Shown piece after piece: positions 1-7,159 of a stretch of DNA of 14,932 nucleotides. The translations under genes were made by a program, and so were the position numbers. Under the pieces are notes generated by a model. That model saw nothing but the letters and a program-made list of their open reading frames with translations. It was not told where the DNA came from and did not search any database. The DNA comes from DATAMF01 sp964472565 (GTDB lineage: Bacteria; Chloroflexota; Anaerolineae; Aggregatilineales; Aggregatilineaceae), in the NCBI GenBank assembly GCA_964472565.1, contig CAYYNB010000154.1, positions 1 through 14,932 of the forward strand, given 5' to 3'. Numbering within the stretch: position 1 is the first letter of the stretch; the number at the start of each line of letters is the position of its first letter.

Positions 1-63
1 TCCCTGAGGGAAGGGGAGTCAATCCGGATGAATGGGATGATTATTTTCTTGGATCAGCCTTAA
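1..63 (+). other. possible 3' end of an upstream gene
   Basis: Frame 1 is open from the window edge to a TAA at 61-63 (20 codons), and a strong terminator hairpin begins three bases later, which is where a gene end would be expected. Third positions in this frame are GC-rich, like the rest of the window. Frame 3 is also open, to a TAG at 87-89, but its third positions are AT-rich and it would run into the terminator stem. The fragment is too short to assign a product. Confidence 0.25.
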
Positions 64-65
64 TC

Positions 66-100
66 AAAAGCGCTCTGTCTATCGGATAGAGCGCTTTTTT
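66..100 (+). terminator. intrinsic terminator
   Basis: A perfect seven-base GC-rich stem (GCGCTCT at 70-76 with AGAGCGC at 88-94) is extended by A66-69 pairing with the following T-run (95-100). The loop is 11 nt. The A-run on the left and T-run on the right would allow it to work in both directions. It most likely ends a gene entering from the left edge. Confidence 0.8.
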
Positions 101-127
101 GATCTCTTCCATTTTTTTCTGGCTCGT

Positions 128-157
128 TATACAATTAAAAAACCATTGTTCTAAAAT
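128..157 (+). promoter_or_regulatory. weak candidate promoter for the 180-aa gene
   Basis: TATACA (128-133) could serve as -35 and TAAAAT (152-157) as -10 with an 18-bp spacer, in an AT-rich stretch just after the terminator. An alternative -10 is TACAAT (130-135). The -35 matches are poor, so only the presence of a promoter somewhere between the terminator and 179 is reasonably safe. Confidence 0.3.
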
Positions 158-178
158 AGTGAATCGCCAGGGGAATTA

Positions 179-721
179 ATGCAAAGGCATACATGTGATC
201 CAACAGTCGAAATTCATGGGAGCGCGGTGCAGGCATTTACTAAATGTCTGAACAGCCCCAACTTTCAACCGATCTTTAACAAACACGGCCTGGTGCCCAT
301 TGATGTTGAAAACTGGTACCAACTGCAAAACCTGCTCGACACACTGGATGAAATCAACGAGCAGACAAGAGGCAATACCGATATGGTTGAAGTCGGCATT
401 GTGGCCTCAAAAGCAAATCCTATCCCGGAAGAGATGTTAAACCTGTCACCGTTTGAGTTTTTTAAGTACTACGAGCAAAACTACCTCTCACGGCATCGCA
501 ATGGAGATCCCGGCGCGATACATACCCAGCAGATCGACGAAAACCATATCACGATCACGTTGGACGCGGCGTATCCAGACGACTTGATGTACGGGGTGTT
601 CTATGGATTTGCCAAGCGCCTCTTCCCCAAAGGACATCCTTTCACCATCAAGTATGATGCGACTCAGCCGCGCAAAGAAACCGGCGGCCCGACGACGATT
701 TATCACCTTCAATGGGATTAA
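179..721 (+). CDS. uncharacterised 180-aa protein, possible V4R/HNOB-like fold
   Basis: The protein has 180 residues with no signal peptide or membrane segment, so it is probably cytosolic. An AGGGG Shine-Dalgarno at 169-173 supports the ATG at 179. I do not recognise the family with certainty. The C-terminal part (about residues 122-180) shows alternating strands, an ITLDAAYPDD segment, a helix with GVFYGFAKRLFP, then a strand near TIKYD and a final IYHLQWD. That order (strand, proline turn, helix 'G..G.a', strands ending in a Trp) recalls small-molecule-binding V4R, heme-NO-binding or DUF2378-like domains, but the resemblance is by pattern only. It stands alone: a terminator precedes it and the next gene is convergent. 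The heme-ligating histidine and YxSxR motif of true HNOB proteins are not evident. Confidence 0.8.
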   Translation: MQRHTCDPTVEIHGSAVQAFTKCLNSPNFQPIFNKHGLVPIDVENWYQLQNLLDTLDEINEQTRGNTDMVEVGIVASKANPIPEEMLNLSPFEFFKYYEQNYLSRHRNGDPGAIHTQQIDENHITITLDAAYPDDLMYGVFYGFAKRLFPKGHPFTIKYDATQPRKETGGPTTIYHLQWD

Positions 722-731
722 CCATTAACGA

Positions 732-767
732 GGCGCTTCGTTGCGAGAAACCAAGCGCCCCGATTTT
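732..767. terminator. possible shared terminator between convergent genes
   Basis: GGCGCTT (732-738) pairs perfectly with AAGCGCC (753-759) across a 14-nt loop, followed on the plus strand by CCGATTTT. The T-tract is short, so efficiency is uncertain. The position between the convergent ends of the 180-aa gene and the SH3b/WD40 gene fits a terminator. Confidence 0.4.
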
Positions 768-771
768 CAGG

Positions 772-2520
772 TTAATACACGCCCCACAGATACCAACTGG
801 TGCGGCCCGCTGCGGCGAACAGATTCCCGCGGAAGGCTAATCCCGTGATCGATTCGGCGGGACCGGACAGCGCGGCTAACTGTGTCCCATTCCCGGCATT
901 CCAGAGGTAAACGCCGGTGCTGATCAGACCGGCAGCTTCGTCGCCGCCTGCCGTCGCCAACACCGAGGCATCCTGATTAAAGGCGATATACAGCACGGCC
1001 TTGCCGGGATGAACCTGGATCGTGTTACGCTCGATCAGCGTAAGCACCGTCCAGATACGCACACGGCCATCTTTGGTCCCCGCCGCGAGCAGCGTTCCAT
1101 CCGGGCTGAAGGCAAGGCTGGCGGTGCTGTGCGATCCGGCCTGGGGCTCGGGGAAATAAGCGACCTGAGTCGCGGAATTGACCGCCCAGACATAAATGCC
1201 ATCATTCGGGCTGGTGAAGGCGACCAGCGATCCATCCGGGCTGAGCGTCACATCGGAGACCGGCTTATTGACCGGCAGCGCGGTAAGCTGCGCCCCTGTG
1301 ACCATATCCCAGATCCAAATCTGGAACACGTTGTCAATCGTGCCAACCAGCGCCGCGCGCTTACCGTCGCCGCTGGACACAAAGCCGCTGGCGAGCACGG
1401 GCAGTTCATACCCGACAACCATCGTGGGCGTGACCGGCTGGGGAACGTACTTCGCATTCCAGAACACGAGATAGGATACCTGGGGCTTGCTGGTGTTCAT
1501 CTCGACGGTGGCGACGGTGATCGTGGACGCGCTGGCAGGACCGCCCGCCGCAAACAGGACGGTGTTGCCGGATGTGCCGAACGTGACCATCAACTCGCCC
1601 GTGATAACATGATCATAGACAGGACCGTTACCCGACGAGATCAGCATAATATCGGCAGTCGGTGACGGCGAAAAAATCGCGCTGCGGGCGGCGGTCATCT
1701 CGGTTATTGCCATACTCCCGACCAGTTTCATCTGGGCGGCGTTGGCGGTTGTCACCGGGGAGGAACTCATGGGGAGGGTGAGCGCTGCCGTTGTGGGAGC
1801 CATGAACGGCGCGCCGCCGATAGGTTCCAGCCAGTATTCCGTACTGTCGCCCTCACCTACCCAGCCGATGGTGGTGGTCCCGGCATTCGACAGATAATTT
1901 AACTGCCACCAGGTTCGATCCCCGCAGATGGGGCCGCCGACTACATTAAATGTCCCGCCGGGCAGGAGCAGCCCGACCACCGTCGCGGTGGTGTTGGGCT
2001 GGCTGCGCATGTTAACGCTGCCGGTTGTGATCGCCTTGCCCTGCATACCAACCGCCAGCCGCGTGGGGAGCGATCCGGCACAAACCACCTGCCCTACGGT
2101 GATATTGGGCGTGCCAATGGGGGCCAGCGTCGGGGTGGGCATCAGCGTCGCGCCGGGCGGCACAGTAGCAGCGGGCGCAGATCCGCCGGGTGTGCAGAGG
2201 AACAGAATCTTACCGTCGAACGAGGCCCGATAATTGTATTCTACGCCCTGGTAATTGAGCGAAATGGAGAAGCCATTTGTGACCTGCTGGGTATAGGTCT
2301 GACCCGCCAGCGGACAACCGAGGCTGGTATCGGGATAGTTGGATTGGGTCCAGGTCCAGAAAAGCTGCTGTCCCGTTTGAAACGTGAGATTGGTGCCCAG
2401 CCGCTTATTCAGATCGGCCAGCGCATTCTGGACGGGCTGGGGAATATCGGTTTGAGCAGCAACGGGAAACACAAAACTGCCAAGCAAAATCACCAACAGA
2501 ACAAGAGATGCCTTACGCAT
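772..2520 (-). CDS. exported SH3b and WD40-repeat protein
   Basis: The protein has 582 residues from the ATG at 2520. A longer in-frame start at 2604 is less likely, because the 2520 start has a GGAAGGGGG Shine-Dalgarno and begins a clear signal peptide (MRKAS, hydrophobic core about 6-20, cleavage near VAAQ at 20-23). A mature N-terminal domain (about 25-110, with cysteines at 69 and 109) is followed by an Ala/Pro/Thr linker (113-137). An SH3b-like domain comes next (about 141-232, with the VNMRSQPNTTATVVG motif), then WD40-type blades. The blades are clearest at about 420-445, 465-490, 506-540 and 555-580, with SPDG turns and VxVW/VRIW ends. Earlier blades are degenerate. It probably acts outside the membrane in binding or scaffolding, and no catalytic motif is visible. 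It has its own upstream promoter, so it need not be co-transcribed with the methyltransferase. Confidence 0.9.
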   Translation of the reverse strand: MRKASLVLLVILLGSFVFPVAAQTDIPQPVQNALADLNKRLGTNLTFQTGQQLFWTWTQSNYPDTSLGCPLAGQTYTQQVTNGFSISLNYQGVEYNYRASFDGKILFLCTPGGSAPAATVPPGATLMPTPTLAPIGTPNITVGQVVCAGSLPTRLAVGMQGKAITTGSVNMRSQPNTTATVVGLLLPGGTFNVVGGPICGDRTWWQLNYLSNAGTTTIGWVGEGDSTEYWLEPIGGAPFMAPTTAALTLPMSSSPVTTANAAQMKLVGSMAITEMTAARSAIFSPSPTADIMLISSGNGPVYDHVITGELMVTFGTSGNTVLFAAGGPASASTITVATVEMNTSKPQVSYLVFWNAKYVPQPVTPTMVVGYELPVLASGFVSSGDGKRAALVGTIDNVFQIWIWDMVTGAQLTALPVNKPVSDVTLSPDGSLVAFTSPNDGIYVWAVNSATQVAYFPEPQAGSHSTASLAFSPDGTLLAAGTKDGRVRIWTVLTLIERNTIQVHPGKAVLYIAFNQDASVLATAGGDEAAGLISTGVYLWNAGNGTQLAALSGPAESITGLAFRGNLFAAAGRTSWYLWGVY

Positions 2521-2554
2521 GAAACCCCCTTCCAGGAGAGAAAGTCTGTGGTGT

Positions 2555-2583
2555 ATTGTGGATGAAGTGCCGCGCGGAGTCAA
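2555..2583 (-). promoter_or_regulatory. sigma70-type promoter of the SH3b/WD40 gene
   Basis: On the minus strand TTGACT (2583-2578, 5/6 match) is followed after 17 bp by CACAAT (2560-2555, 4/6 match). The predicted transcription start is near 2548, leaving a leader of roughly 28 nt that carries the GGAAGGGGG Shine-Dalgarno before the ATG at 2520. Confidence 0.55.
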
Positions 2584-2588
2584 CCAGA

Positions 2589-2614
2589 AGGGACAGGTTC
2601 GCAAACCTGCCCCT
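2589..2614. repeat. GC-rich intergenic palindrome
   Basis: An 11-bp inverted repeat (AGGGACAGGTT, loop CGCA, AACCTGCCCCT) has one mismatch at 2593. It lies between the methyltransferase stop and the -35 box of the SH3b/WD40 gene. On the minus strand no T-run follows the hairpin, so it is not a typical terminator for the methyltransferase. Short GGGGCAGGTTT-type palindromes recur dispersed in many Chloroflexota and cyanobacterial genomes, and this looks like one of them. Confidence 0.6.
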
Positions 2615-2630
2615 ACAAAAAAAGATCGAT

Positions 2631-3422
2631 TTAGCGGGGCGGGGTATAGGCCCGCACCGTAAAGTTGGATTCACGCGGAATACGCTCGTCCAGATTCGCC
2701 TGCCGTTCGGCAACGGCGGCATGCACGGCGGCTAATCCGCGCGCGTACAGATCATCGGGGATGCGCCACAGATTCGACCACACGCGGCGATCCAGGCGAT
2801 CTAAAAATTCGCGCAGTGTATGATATTCCGGGAACGTATGGATCAGCGGCTCCGCAACCGGCAGCCAATCGGAGTCTTCGAGAAATGACGAAAACTGCCC
2901 GCGCTGAACGCCCACATGCGGGTTTTCGCTGCCGACTTCCGCCGACCAGATATTCCACAGCCAGCGGTAGGGATCGTCGCCGCCCACGTCATGGTTCCGG
3001 TAGCCGCTGAGCAGCACCCCGCCCGGACGCAGCACGCGCGCGACTTCGTCCAGCGCCGCCTGCCAGTTTGGAATCAGATGAAAAATATGCACGCCAAGCG
3101 CCGCGTCAAAACTGCCGCTGGCAAAGGGCAGGCGCGTGGCATCGCCTTCGGCAACAGCAACCGGTTCGTTTTGCTGCTTGGCGCGCAGCCGCTCCAGCAT
3201 CGGGCGCGACAGGTCGATCCCGGCGATGGAATGGACATGGGGAGCCAAGGGCAGCGCGATTCGCCCGGTGCCGATGCCGACTTCCAACAGGCGGCTGGCG
3301 GCGGTCAGCGCGCCCGCCCGCACGATCACGGCAGCGACATGCTGTTCTTCGCCCGGCGGAAATCCGCGCGTCTCATCGTAATAACCGGCTGCACGATCAA
3401 ACACAATGGACGGTTGAGACAT
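2631..3422 (-). CDS. class I SAM-dependent methyltransferase (Methyltransf_11 type)
   Basis: The 263-aa Rossmann-fold methyltransferase has motif I LEVGIGTGRI at 46-55. The acidic residue ending strand 2 is in GIDLS (D70). A GDATRLPF motif lies at 93-100, FDAALG ends at 110, and the post-motif ARVLRPGGVLLSGYR is at 128-142. The C-terminal third (about 150-263) is likely a substrate-binding cap. The substrate cannot be read from sequence; the family includes small-molecule, quinone and tRNA methyltransferases. It starts three bases after the GYD gene stop without a convincing Shine-Dalgarno, so translation is probably coupled. It is the third gene of a zinc-ribbon, GYD, methyltransferase run. 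Confidence 0.9.
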   Translation of the reverse strand: MSQPSIVFDRAAGYYDETRGFPPGEEQHVAAVIVRAGALTAASRLLEVGIGTGRIALPLAPHVHSIAGIDLSRPMLERLRAKQQNEPVAVAEGDATRLPFASGSFDAALGVHIFHLIPNWQAALDEVARVLRPGGVLLSGYRNHDVGGDDPYRWLWNIWSAEVGSENPHVGVQRGQFSSFLEDSDWLPVAEPLIHTFPEYHTLREFLDRLDRRVWSNLWRIPDDLYARGLAAVHAAVAERQANLDERIPRESNFTVRAYTPPR

Positions 3423-3425
3423 TGG

Positions 3426-3725
3426 TCAGGGCCGCCGGTCCAGGCTCAAACGGCTGATAAAATCGTTGATGGAAATCGTCGGCAGCGTGAGGGGTTTAAG
3501 ATGGCCACGCGCGATCAATTCCATGCTGACCCGTGCAATCGTTTCATTGTCGGGCGCTTCGATGACGTGGATAAAGTCGTATGCGCCCAGCGTAGCATAC
3601 TGATCGAGCACTTTGACGCCGAGTTTCTCAATGTCCATACTGATTTCACGCAGGCAGGACGGCTGAGAAATCACGCAGCTTGTGCCCTCTTCGGTCAGGG
3701 TACTGAGCAGAACATAAACCGGCAT
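3426..3725 (-). CDS. GYD-domain protein
   Basis: This 99-residue single-domain protein matches the GYD family (PF08734). It begins MPVYVLLSTLTEEG, has the helix EKLGVKVLDQYATLG (33-47) and then the signature GAYDFIHVIEAPD (47-59; family GYD becomes GAYD). It ends with a strand region near LKPLTLPTI. The family has a ferredoxin-like dimeric alpha/beta-barrel fold and no established biochemical role. An AGGAAA-type Shine-Dalgarno precedes the ATG. It sits 24 bp after the zinc-ribbon gene and 3 bp before the methyltransferase, so the three are probably one transcript. Confidence 0.88.
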   Translation of the reverse strand: MPVYVLLSTLTEEGTSCVISQPSCLREISMDIEKLGVKVLDQYATLGAYDFIHVIEAPDNETIARVSMELIARGHLKPLTLPTISINDFISRLSLDRRP

Positions 3726-3749
3726 AAAATTTTTTCCTTTTCCTCAATA

Positions 3750-3962
3750 TTAATCGGTGGGGGCGTACAGTTCGAGATAGCCACACGCGGTACAGCGCAG
3801 ACTGTTGACGTAGAACTTGCGCTGCTTGGGATCATCCACCCCCGCGATCCACTGGCCTTGAGGCGGCTCAGTCCAGACCAGTTGGTGGGTGTAAGCGGAG
3901 GGCCGGACAATTCCTGCTTCCATATCGCTGCCGCATTTCGGGCATTTGGTGGGTGCTTGCAT
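3750..3962 (-). CDS. small zinc-ribbon protein (DUF6487-like)
   Basis: The 70-aa protein carries two CxxC knuckles, C7-P-K-C10-G and C57-T-A-C60-G, separated by 46 residues. This is the spacing of a small zinc ribbon with a long insertion. The CPKCGSDMEAG start and CGYLELYA end fit the family annotated as DUF6487, recalled from memory and not checked. Function is unknown; metal binding is the safe prediction. AAGGAA lies 10 nt before the ATG. It follows proS with an 85-nt gap that contains a perfect palindrome. Confidence 0.85.
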   Translation of the reverse strand: MQAPTKCPKCGSDMEAGIVRPSAYTHQLVWTEPPQGQWIAGVDDPKQRKFYVNSLRCTACGYLELYAPTD

Positions 3963-4004
3963 GACGGATGAGTTCCTTACATTTTCAGGGCTAATTTACA
4001 GGTC

Positions 4005-4026
4005 GGGGCAATGCATGCATTGCCCC
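4005..4026. repeat. perfect 22-bp palindrome
   Basis: GGGGCAATGCA followed directly by its exact reverse complement gives a 22-bp perfect palindrome, starting 21 bp after the proS stop. No T-run follows on the minus strand (GACCTGTAAATT), so it is not a standard intrinsic terminator, although it could stabilise or punctuate the transcript between proS and the zinc-ribbon gene. Its GGGGCAAT.. half-site resembles the dispersed palindromes of Chloroflexota and cyanobacteria. Confidence 0.7.
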
Positions 4027-4047
4027 AACAGATGCGCAGCGCCGCGA

Positions 4048-5499
4048 TTAGTACGCTTTCGCAAAATAGGCCATTTCGTGCGCATCGCCGCCGCAGATGA
4101 TGCACTTGCCCGACTTGCCAGGATACGGCTGTTGCAGCGGGAAGTTCCGGCTGGTGGCGCTGGTCGCCTCTTTGACCTTCGCTTCGCAGGCCGCGCCGCC
4201 GCAGAACCACGACAGCGCCCATTCGTCCGACTCGATAGTGTTGATAAAGTCGGCGTAGGTGCTGGTGATCTCGTGCAGATGCTCGTTGCGGAATTCCGTC
4301 GCCTGCTGCAACAGATTGGCCTGGATCGCGTCAAGGCGTTCGCGGATGGTCGGGATCAAGCCGTCCTGCGAGACAAATTCCTTGCCTTCTTTGCCGGGTT
4401 TGTCGCGGCGCGCCAACGCCACGCTGTTTTTCGCCACGTCTTTCGGGCCGATCTCCATGCGCAGCGGGACGCCGCGCATTTCCCAGTCATTGTATTTAAA
4501 ACCGGGCGACAGATTCTCGCGCTTGTCCACATGCACGCGGATGCCCGCATCCTTGAGCATGGCGTGCAGGCGATCCACCGTTTCCAGCACGGGGCCGCGC
4601 TCGTCATCGTTGCGGAAAATCGGCACGATGACCACCTGGATCGGGGCAAGTTGGGGCGGCAGACGCAGGCCCATATCATCGCCGTGTGACATGACGATAG
4701 CGCCGACCATGCGCGTGCTGACACCCCACGAGGTGGTCCAGCAGTATTGTAATTCGTTGTTGAGATCGGTGAACTGGATGTCAAAGGCTTTGGCGAAGTT
4801 CTGGCCCAGATCGTGACTCGTGCCCGCCTGGAGCGCTTTTTTGTCGCGCATCATGGCCTCGATGCTGTAACTCGCCAGCGCGCCCGCGAAGCGTTCCTGG
4901 TTGCTTTTGCGCCCCGGAATCACCGGGATCGCTGCGTCGTTCATAGCAAAATCGGTGTAGACGTCGAGCATCCGCATCGTTTCTTCGAGCGAATCGGAAT
5001 GCGTCGCGTGGGCGGTGTGGCCTTCCTGCCACAGGAATTCCATCGTGCGCAGGAATAAGCGGGTGCGCAGTTCCCAGCGGACGACATTCGCCCACTGGTT
5101 GATCAGCAGCGGCAGATCGCGGTGGGACTGAATCCACTTCTGGAAGGCCCAGCCGATGATCGTTTCGGACGTCGGGCGCACGACCAGCGGCTCTTCCAAC
5201 ACCTTGCCGCCGCCGATGGTCACAACGGCCAGCTCAGGCGAAAAACCTTCGACGTGTTCGGCTTCTTTCTTCAAAAAACTTTCGGGGATAAACAGCGGAA
5301 AATAGGCGTTCTGGTGGCCGGTTTCCTTAAAACGGTAATCCAGCCCACCCTTAACGCCTTCCCACAGTTCATAGCCGTAGGGCTTGATAATCATGCAGCC
5401 GCGCACGGGCGAATAGTCCGCGAGATCGGCTTTCTGGACCACATCGGTATACCACCGGGAAAAATCTTCGCTCTGGGGAGTAACACCCTGCTGAGACAC
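4048..5499 (-). CDS. proS: prolyl-tRNA synthetase, archaeal/eukaryal type
   Basis: ProRS charges tRNA-Pro with proline in the cytosol. The GTG start at 5499 gives 483 residues and is favoured by an AAGGAG site 10 nt upstream; the longer in-frame ATG at 5562 would add 21 poorly conserved residues. The class II signatures are plain. Motif 2 is the RTRLFLRTMEFLWQEGHTA region, and motif 3 is the GVSTRMVGAIVMSHGDDMGL region followed by LPPQLAPIQ. There is no bacterial INS editing domain. The C-terminal domain carries a four-cysteine zinc site (CGGAAC ... CIICGG), and the protein ends in Tyr (FAKAY). These are marks of the archaeal/eukaryal type, which also occurs in Thermus and Chloroflexota at about this length. 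It heads the minus-strand block and is divergent from the serine hydrolase gene. Confidence 0.97.
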   Translation of the reverse strand: MSQQGVTPQSEDFSRWYTDVVQKADLADYSPVRGCMIIKPYGYELWEGVKGGLDYRFKETGHQNAYFPLFIPESFLKKEAEHVEGFSPELAVVTIGGGKVLEEPLVVRPTSETIIGWAFQKWIQSHRDLPLLINQWANVVRWELRTRLFLRTMEFLWQEGHTAHATHSDSLEETMRMLDVYTDFAMNDAAIPVIPGRKSNQERFAGALASYSIEAMMRDKKALQAGTSHDLGQNFAKAFDIQFTDLNNELQYCWTTSWGVSTRMVGAIVMSHGDDMGLRLPPQLAPIQVVIVPIFRNDDERGPVLETVDRLHAMLKDAGIRVHVDKRENLSPGFKYNDWEMRGVPLRMEIGPKDVAKNSVALARRDKPGKEGKEFVSQDGLIPTIRERLDAIQANLLQQATEFRNEHLHEITSTYADFINTIESDEWALSWFCGGAACEAKVKEATSATSRNFPLQQPYPGKSGKCIICGGDAHEMAYFAKAY

Positions 5500-5509
5500 G
5501 AGTAGACGA

Positions 5510-5515
5510 CTCCTT
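5510..5515 (-). promoter_or_regulatory. Shine-Dalgarno deciding the proS GTG start
   Basis: AAGGAG on the minus strand (CTCCTT on plus) lies 10 nt before the GTG at 5499-5497. Conserved ProRS sequence (TPQSEDFSRWYTDVV) begins six residues after this start, which supports GTG over the ATG at 5562. Confidence 0.6.
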
Positions 5516-5547
5516 ACAAACACGGGATGAAATGACTTGAAGCGGGT

Positions 5548-5553
5548 ATTGTA
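5548..5553 (-). promoter_or_regulatory. candidate -10 box of proS
   Basis: TACAAT on the minus strand is a 5/6 match to the -10 consensus about 50 bp before the GTG. No good -35 is visible (TTCTGC at 17-bp spacing). No T-box-like element was recognised in the 171-bp divergent gap 5500-5670, and no convincing promoter for the plus-strand hydrolase was found there. Confidence 0.25.
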
Positions 5554-5657
5554 CCGCAACAATCGCCTGAGCAGAAATTTGAGATGGACTAACCCGCTGC
5601 AACCCGCCCCCCTCCATCTGCGTAAAGTAGAGCGTAAGCCCTGCGTTAGCGTATCTG

Positions 5658-5664
5658 AGGAGGA
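5658..5664 (+). promoter_or_regulatory. Shine-Dalgarno deciding the hydrolase GTG start
   Basis: AGGAGGA lies 6 nt before the GTG at 5671. The GTG opens a typical signal peptide (VKYLAYGAACLL), so this is a confident non-ATG start. Confidence 0.75.
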
Positions 5665-5670
5665 ACCGCA

Positions 5671-7113
5671 GTGAAATATTTAGCCTATGGTGCCGCATGT
5701 CTGCTGATCGTCGCGCTCAGCCTGTCGCCGGTGGGCTTCACCCAGGCGCAGGATGAATCCGAGTACGACGGAGTCTGGTTCATGGAAGATTTTTTCATGG
5801 TGCTGCACATAAACGGCGATTCAGTTGAAGTCCTCGTCCCTGGGGAGGGTGGATGCAGTACCGCCATGGAACTGGAACTCGATGGAAATAGCATTCTGGA
5901 AAACGGCGTTGCAGAATATACACTGGAACTGGATGGCGAAGTTCTGACCTTGTGGCAAGGCGGCAGTGTATTCGCTGAGGCGGAATACGTCGAAACGCTG
6001 GAAGAAGCCTGCGCGATCAAGCCGTTTGAGGTGTCCATCGAGACGATTACCTCGGTGGCCGATCTGGACACCCTCGCCAGCGAAATTTTCGCCCAGACCA
6101 CCCTGCCCGGTATGGCGGTGGCGGTTGTCGGGCCGCAGGGTGTCATCTGGAGCGGCGGTTATGGGTATGCCAATGTTGAAGAAAAACTGCCCGTTACGCC
6201 CGACACCCCGTTTATGCTCGCCTCTGTCACCAAAGTTTTTACGGGCACTGTGCTGATGATGGCGAGGGAAGAAAAGCAAATCGCTCTCGATGCCGAGGTG
6301 AACAACTGGCTGCCCTTCCCGGTGGATAATCCCAAAACCGAAGGCGAAGTGATCACGCTGCGCAACCTCGCCGCGCATACCTCCGGTCTGCTCGACAACT
6401 GGGACTATTATCTGAACGTGTATAGCACGGGCGATTCCCCGATTGCGCTTGGTGACTTTTTGCAGGGCTATCTCACGCCGGGCGGCGAATGGTACGACGC
6501 GGACAAAAACTTCGGCGACTGGATGCCCGGTGAAGTTATGCAGTACAGCAACGTCGGCGCGGCGCTGGCGGGTTATCTGTGTGAAATGTTCACCGGCACG
6601 CCGCTGGATGATTATGCCGATGCGCACCTGTTCGGGCCGCTGGGTATGACCAACACGCACTGGCACCTGGCCGACTTCCCCGATACCAGCCTGATCGCCG
6701 TGCCCTACTCATCGGATGGCACCGCCCTGGAACACTACGGTTATCCGACCTGGCCGGATGGTCAACTGCGGTCCAGCGCCAATGACCTGGGGCGCTTTTT
6801 AGCCGCGTATCTGAACAACGGCGAATTTGAAGGCGTGCGCATTTTGCAGCCGGAAACCATCGACATCATGCTGCAAACGCAGTTCCCGAATGCTGATCCC
6901 AACCAGGGCTTTTTCTGGGCGCTCGGTGATGAACCGGGGATCGCCGGGCACAGCGGCGGTGATGAGGGGGTGGCGACCAATATCATAATCAACCGGACAC
7001 TGGGCATCGGCGTGATCCTGCTGACCAACAGTGATTCAGCCGAGATGGGCCGGGTATGGGAGGCGCTCGTCGGGCCAATTTTTGAAAGCGCCGAGGTACT
7101 AACCGCCGAATAA
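5671..7113 (+). CDS. secreted serine hydrolase, class C beta-lactamase/PBP-like family
   Basis: The 480-residue protein has a GTG start and a signal peptide (hydrophobic core about 9-20, cleavage likely near TQAQ 24-27). A beta-rich N-terminal module (about 30-118, with cysteines 62 and 114 that could pair) precedes the beta-lactamase fold (PF00144), which starts near residue 130. The catalytic motifs are complete: S185-V-T-K188 (SxxK nucleophile), Y292-S-N294 (YxN) and H427-S-G429 in place of KTG. The family includes esterases, D-aminopeptidases, DD-peptidases and class C beta-lactamases. The HSG third motif is common in the esterase and peptidase branches, so antibiotic resistance should not be assumed. 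It probably acts outside the cytoplasmic membrane. It is monocistronic and ends at a strong terminator. Confidence 0.95.
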   Translation: MKYLAYGAACLLIVALSLSPVGFTQAQDESEYDGVWFMEDFFMVLHINGDSVEVLVPGEGGCSTAMELELDGNSILENGVAEYTLELDGEVLTLWQGGSVFAEAEYVETLEEACAIKPFEVSIETITSVADLDTLASEIFAQTTLPGMAVAVVGPQGVIWSGGYGYANVEEKLPVTPDTPFMLASVTKVFTGTVLMMAREEKQIALDAEVNNWLPFPVDNPKTEGEVITLRNLAAHTSGLLDNWDYYLNVYSTGDSPIALGDFLQGYLTPGGEWYDADKNFGDWMPGEVMQYSNVGAALAGYLCEMFTGTPLDDYADAHLFGPLGMTNTHWHLADFPDTSLIAVPYSSDGTALEHYGYPTWPDGQLRSSANDLGRFLAAYLNNGEFEGVRILQPETIDIMLQTQFPNADPNQGFFWALGDEPGIAGHSGGDEGVATNIIINRTLGIGVILLTNSDSAEMGRVWEALVGPIFESAEVLTAE

Positions 7114-7121
7114 AACCGCAT

Positions 7122-7159
7122 AAAAAACCGCCGGGGTCATGGTGCCCCGGCTTATTTTT
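7122..7159. terminator. bidirectional intrinsic terminator
   Basis: GCCGGGG (7130-7136) pairs with CCCCGGC (7145-7151) around a TCATGGTG loop. On the plus strand it is followed by TTATTTTT, and on the minus strand by GGTTTTTTATG. It therefore serves both the hydrolase gene (plus) and the five-gene minus-strand operon, whose last stop codon (7152-7154) directly abuts the stem. Confidence 0.85.

Noticed and set aside
1009..1665. 218-codon plus-strand open frame
   Set aside because: It is antisense to the WD40 region; its His/Arg/Asp-rich composition is a mirror of the real gene's codon use.
2916..3971. 351-codon open frame on the plus strand
   Set aside because: It is antisense to the methyltransferase, GYD and zinc-ribbon genes, all of which have recognisable domains; its sequence is low-complexity Arg/Gly/His-rich, typical of a GC-rich shadow frame.
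5500..5670. T-box or other riboswitch controlling proS
   Set aside because: No T-box core sequence or anti-terminator pair was seen in this gap, and the leader from the candidate -10 to the GTG is too short.
5821..6666. 281-codon open frame on the minus strand
   Set aside because: It lies opposite the serine hydrolase, whose catalytic motifs and signal peptide are intact; no Shine-Dalgarno and no protein-like pattern.
5671..7113. Antibiotic-resistance beta-lactamase
   Set aside because: SxxK and YxN are present but the third motif is HSG, and the family is dominated by esterases and peptidases; resistance cannot be claimed from sequence.
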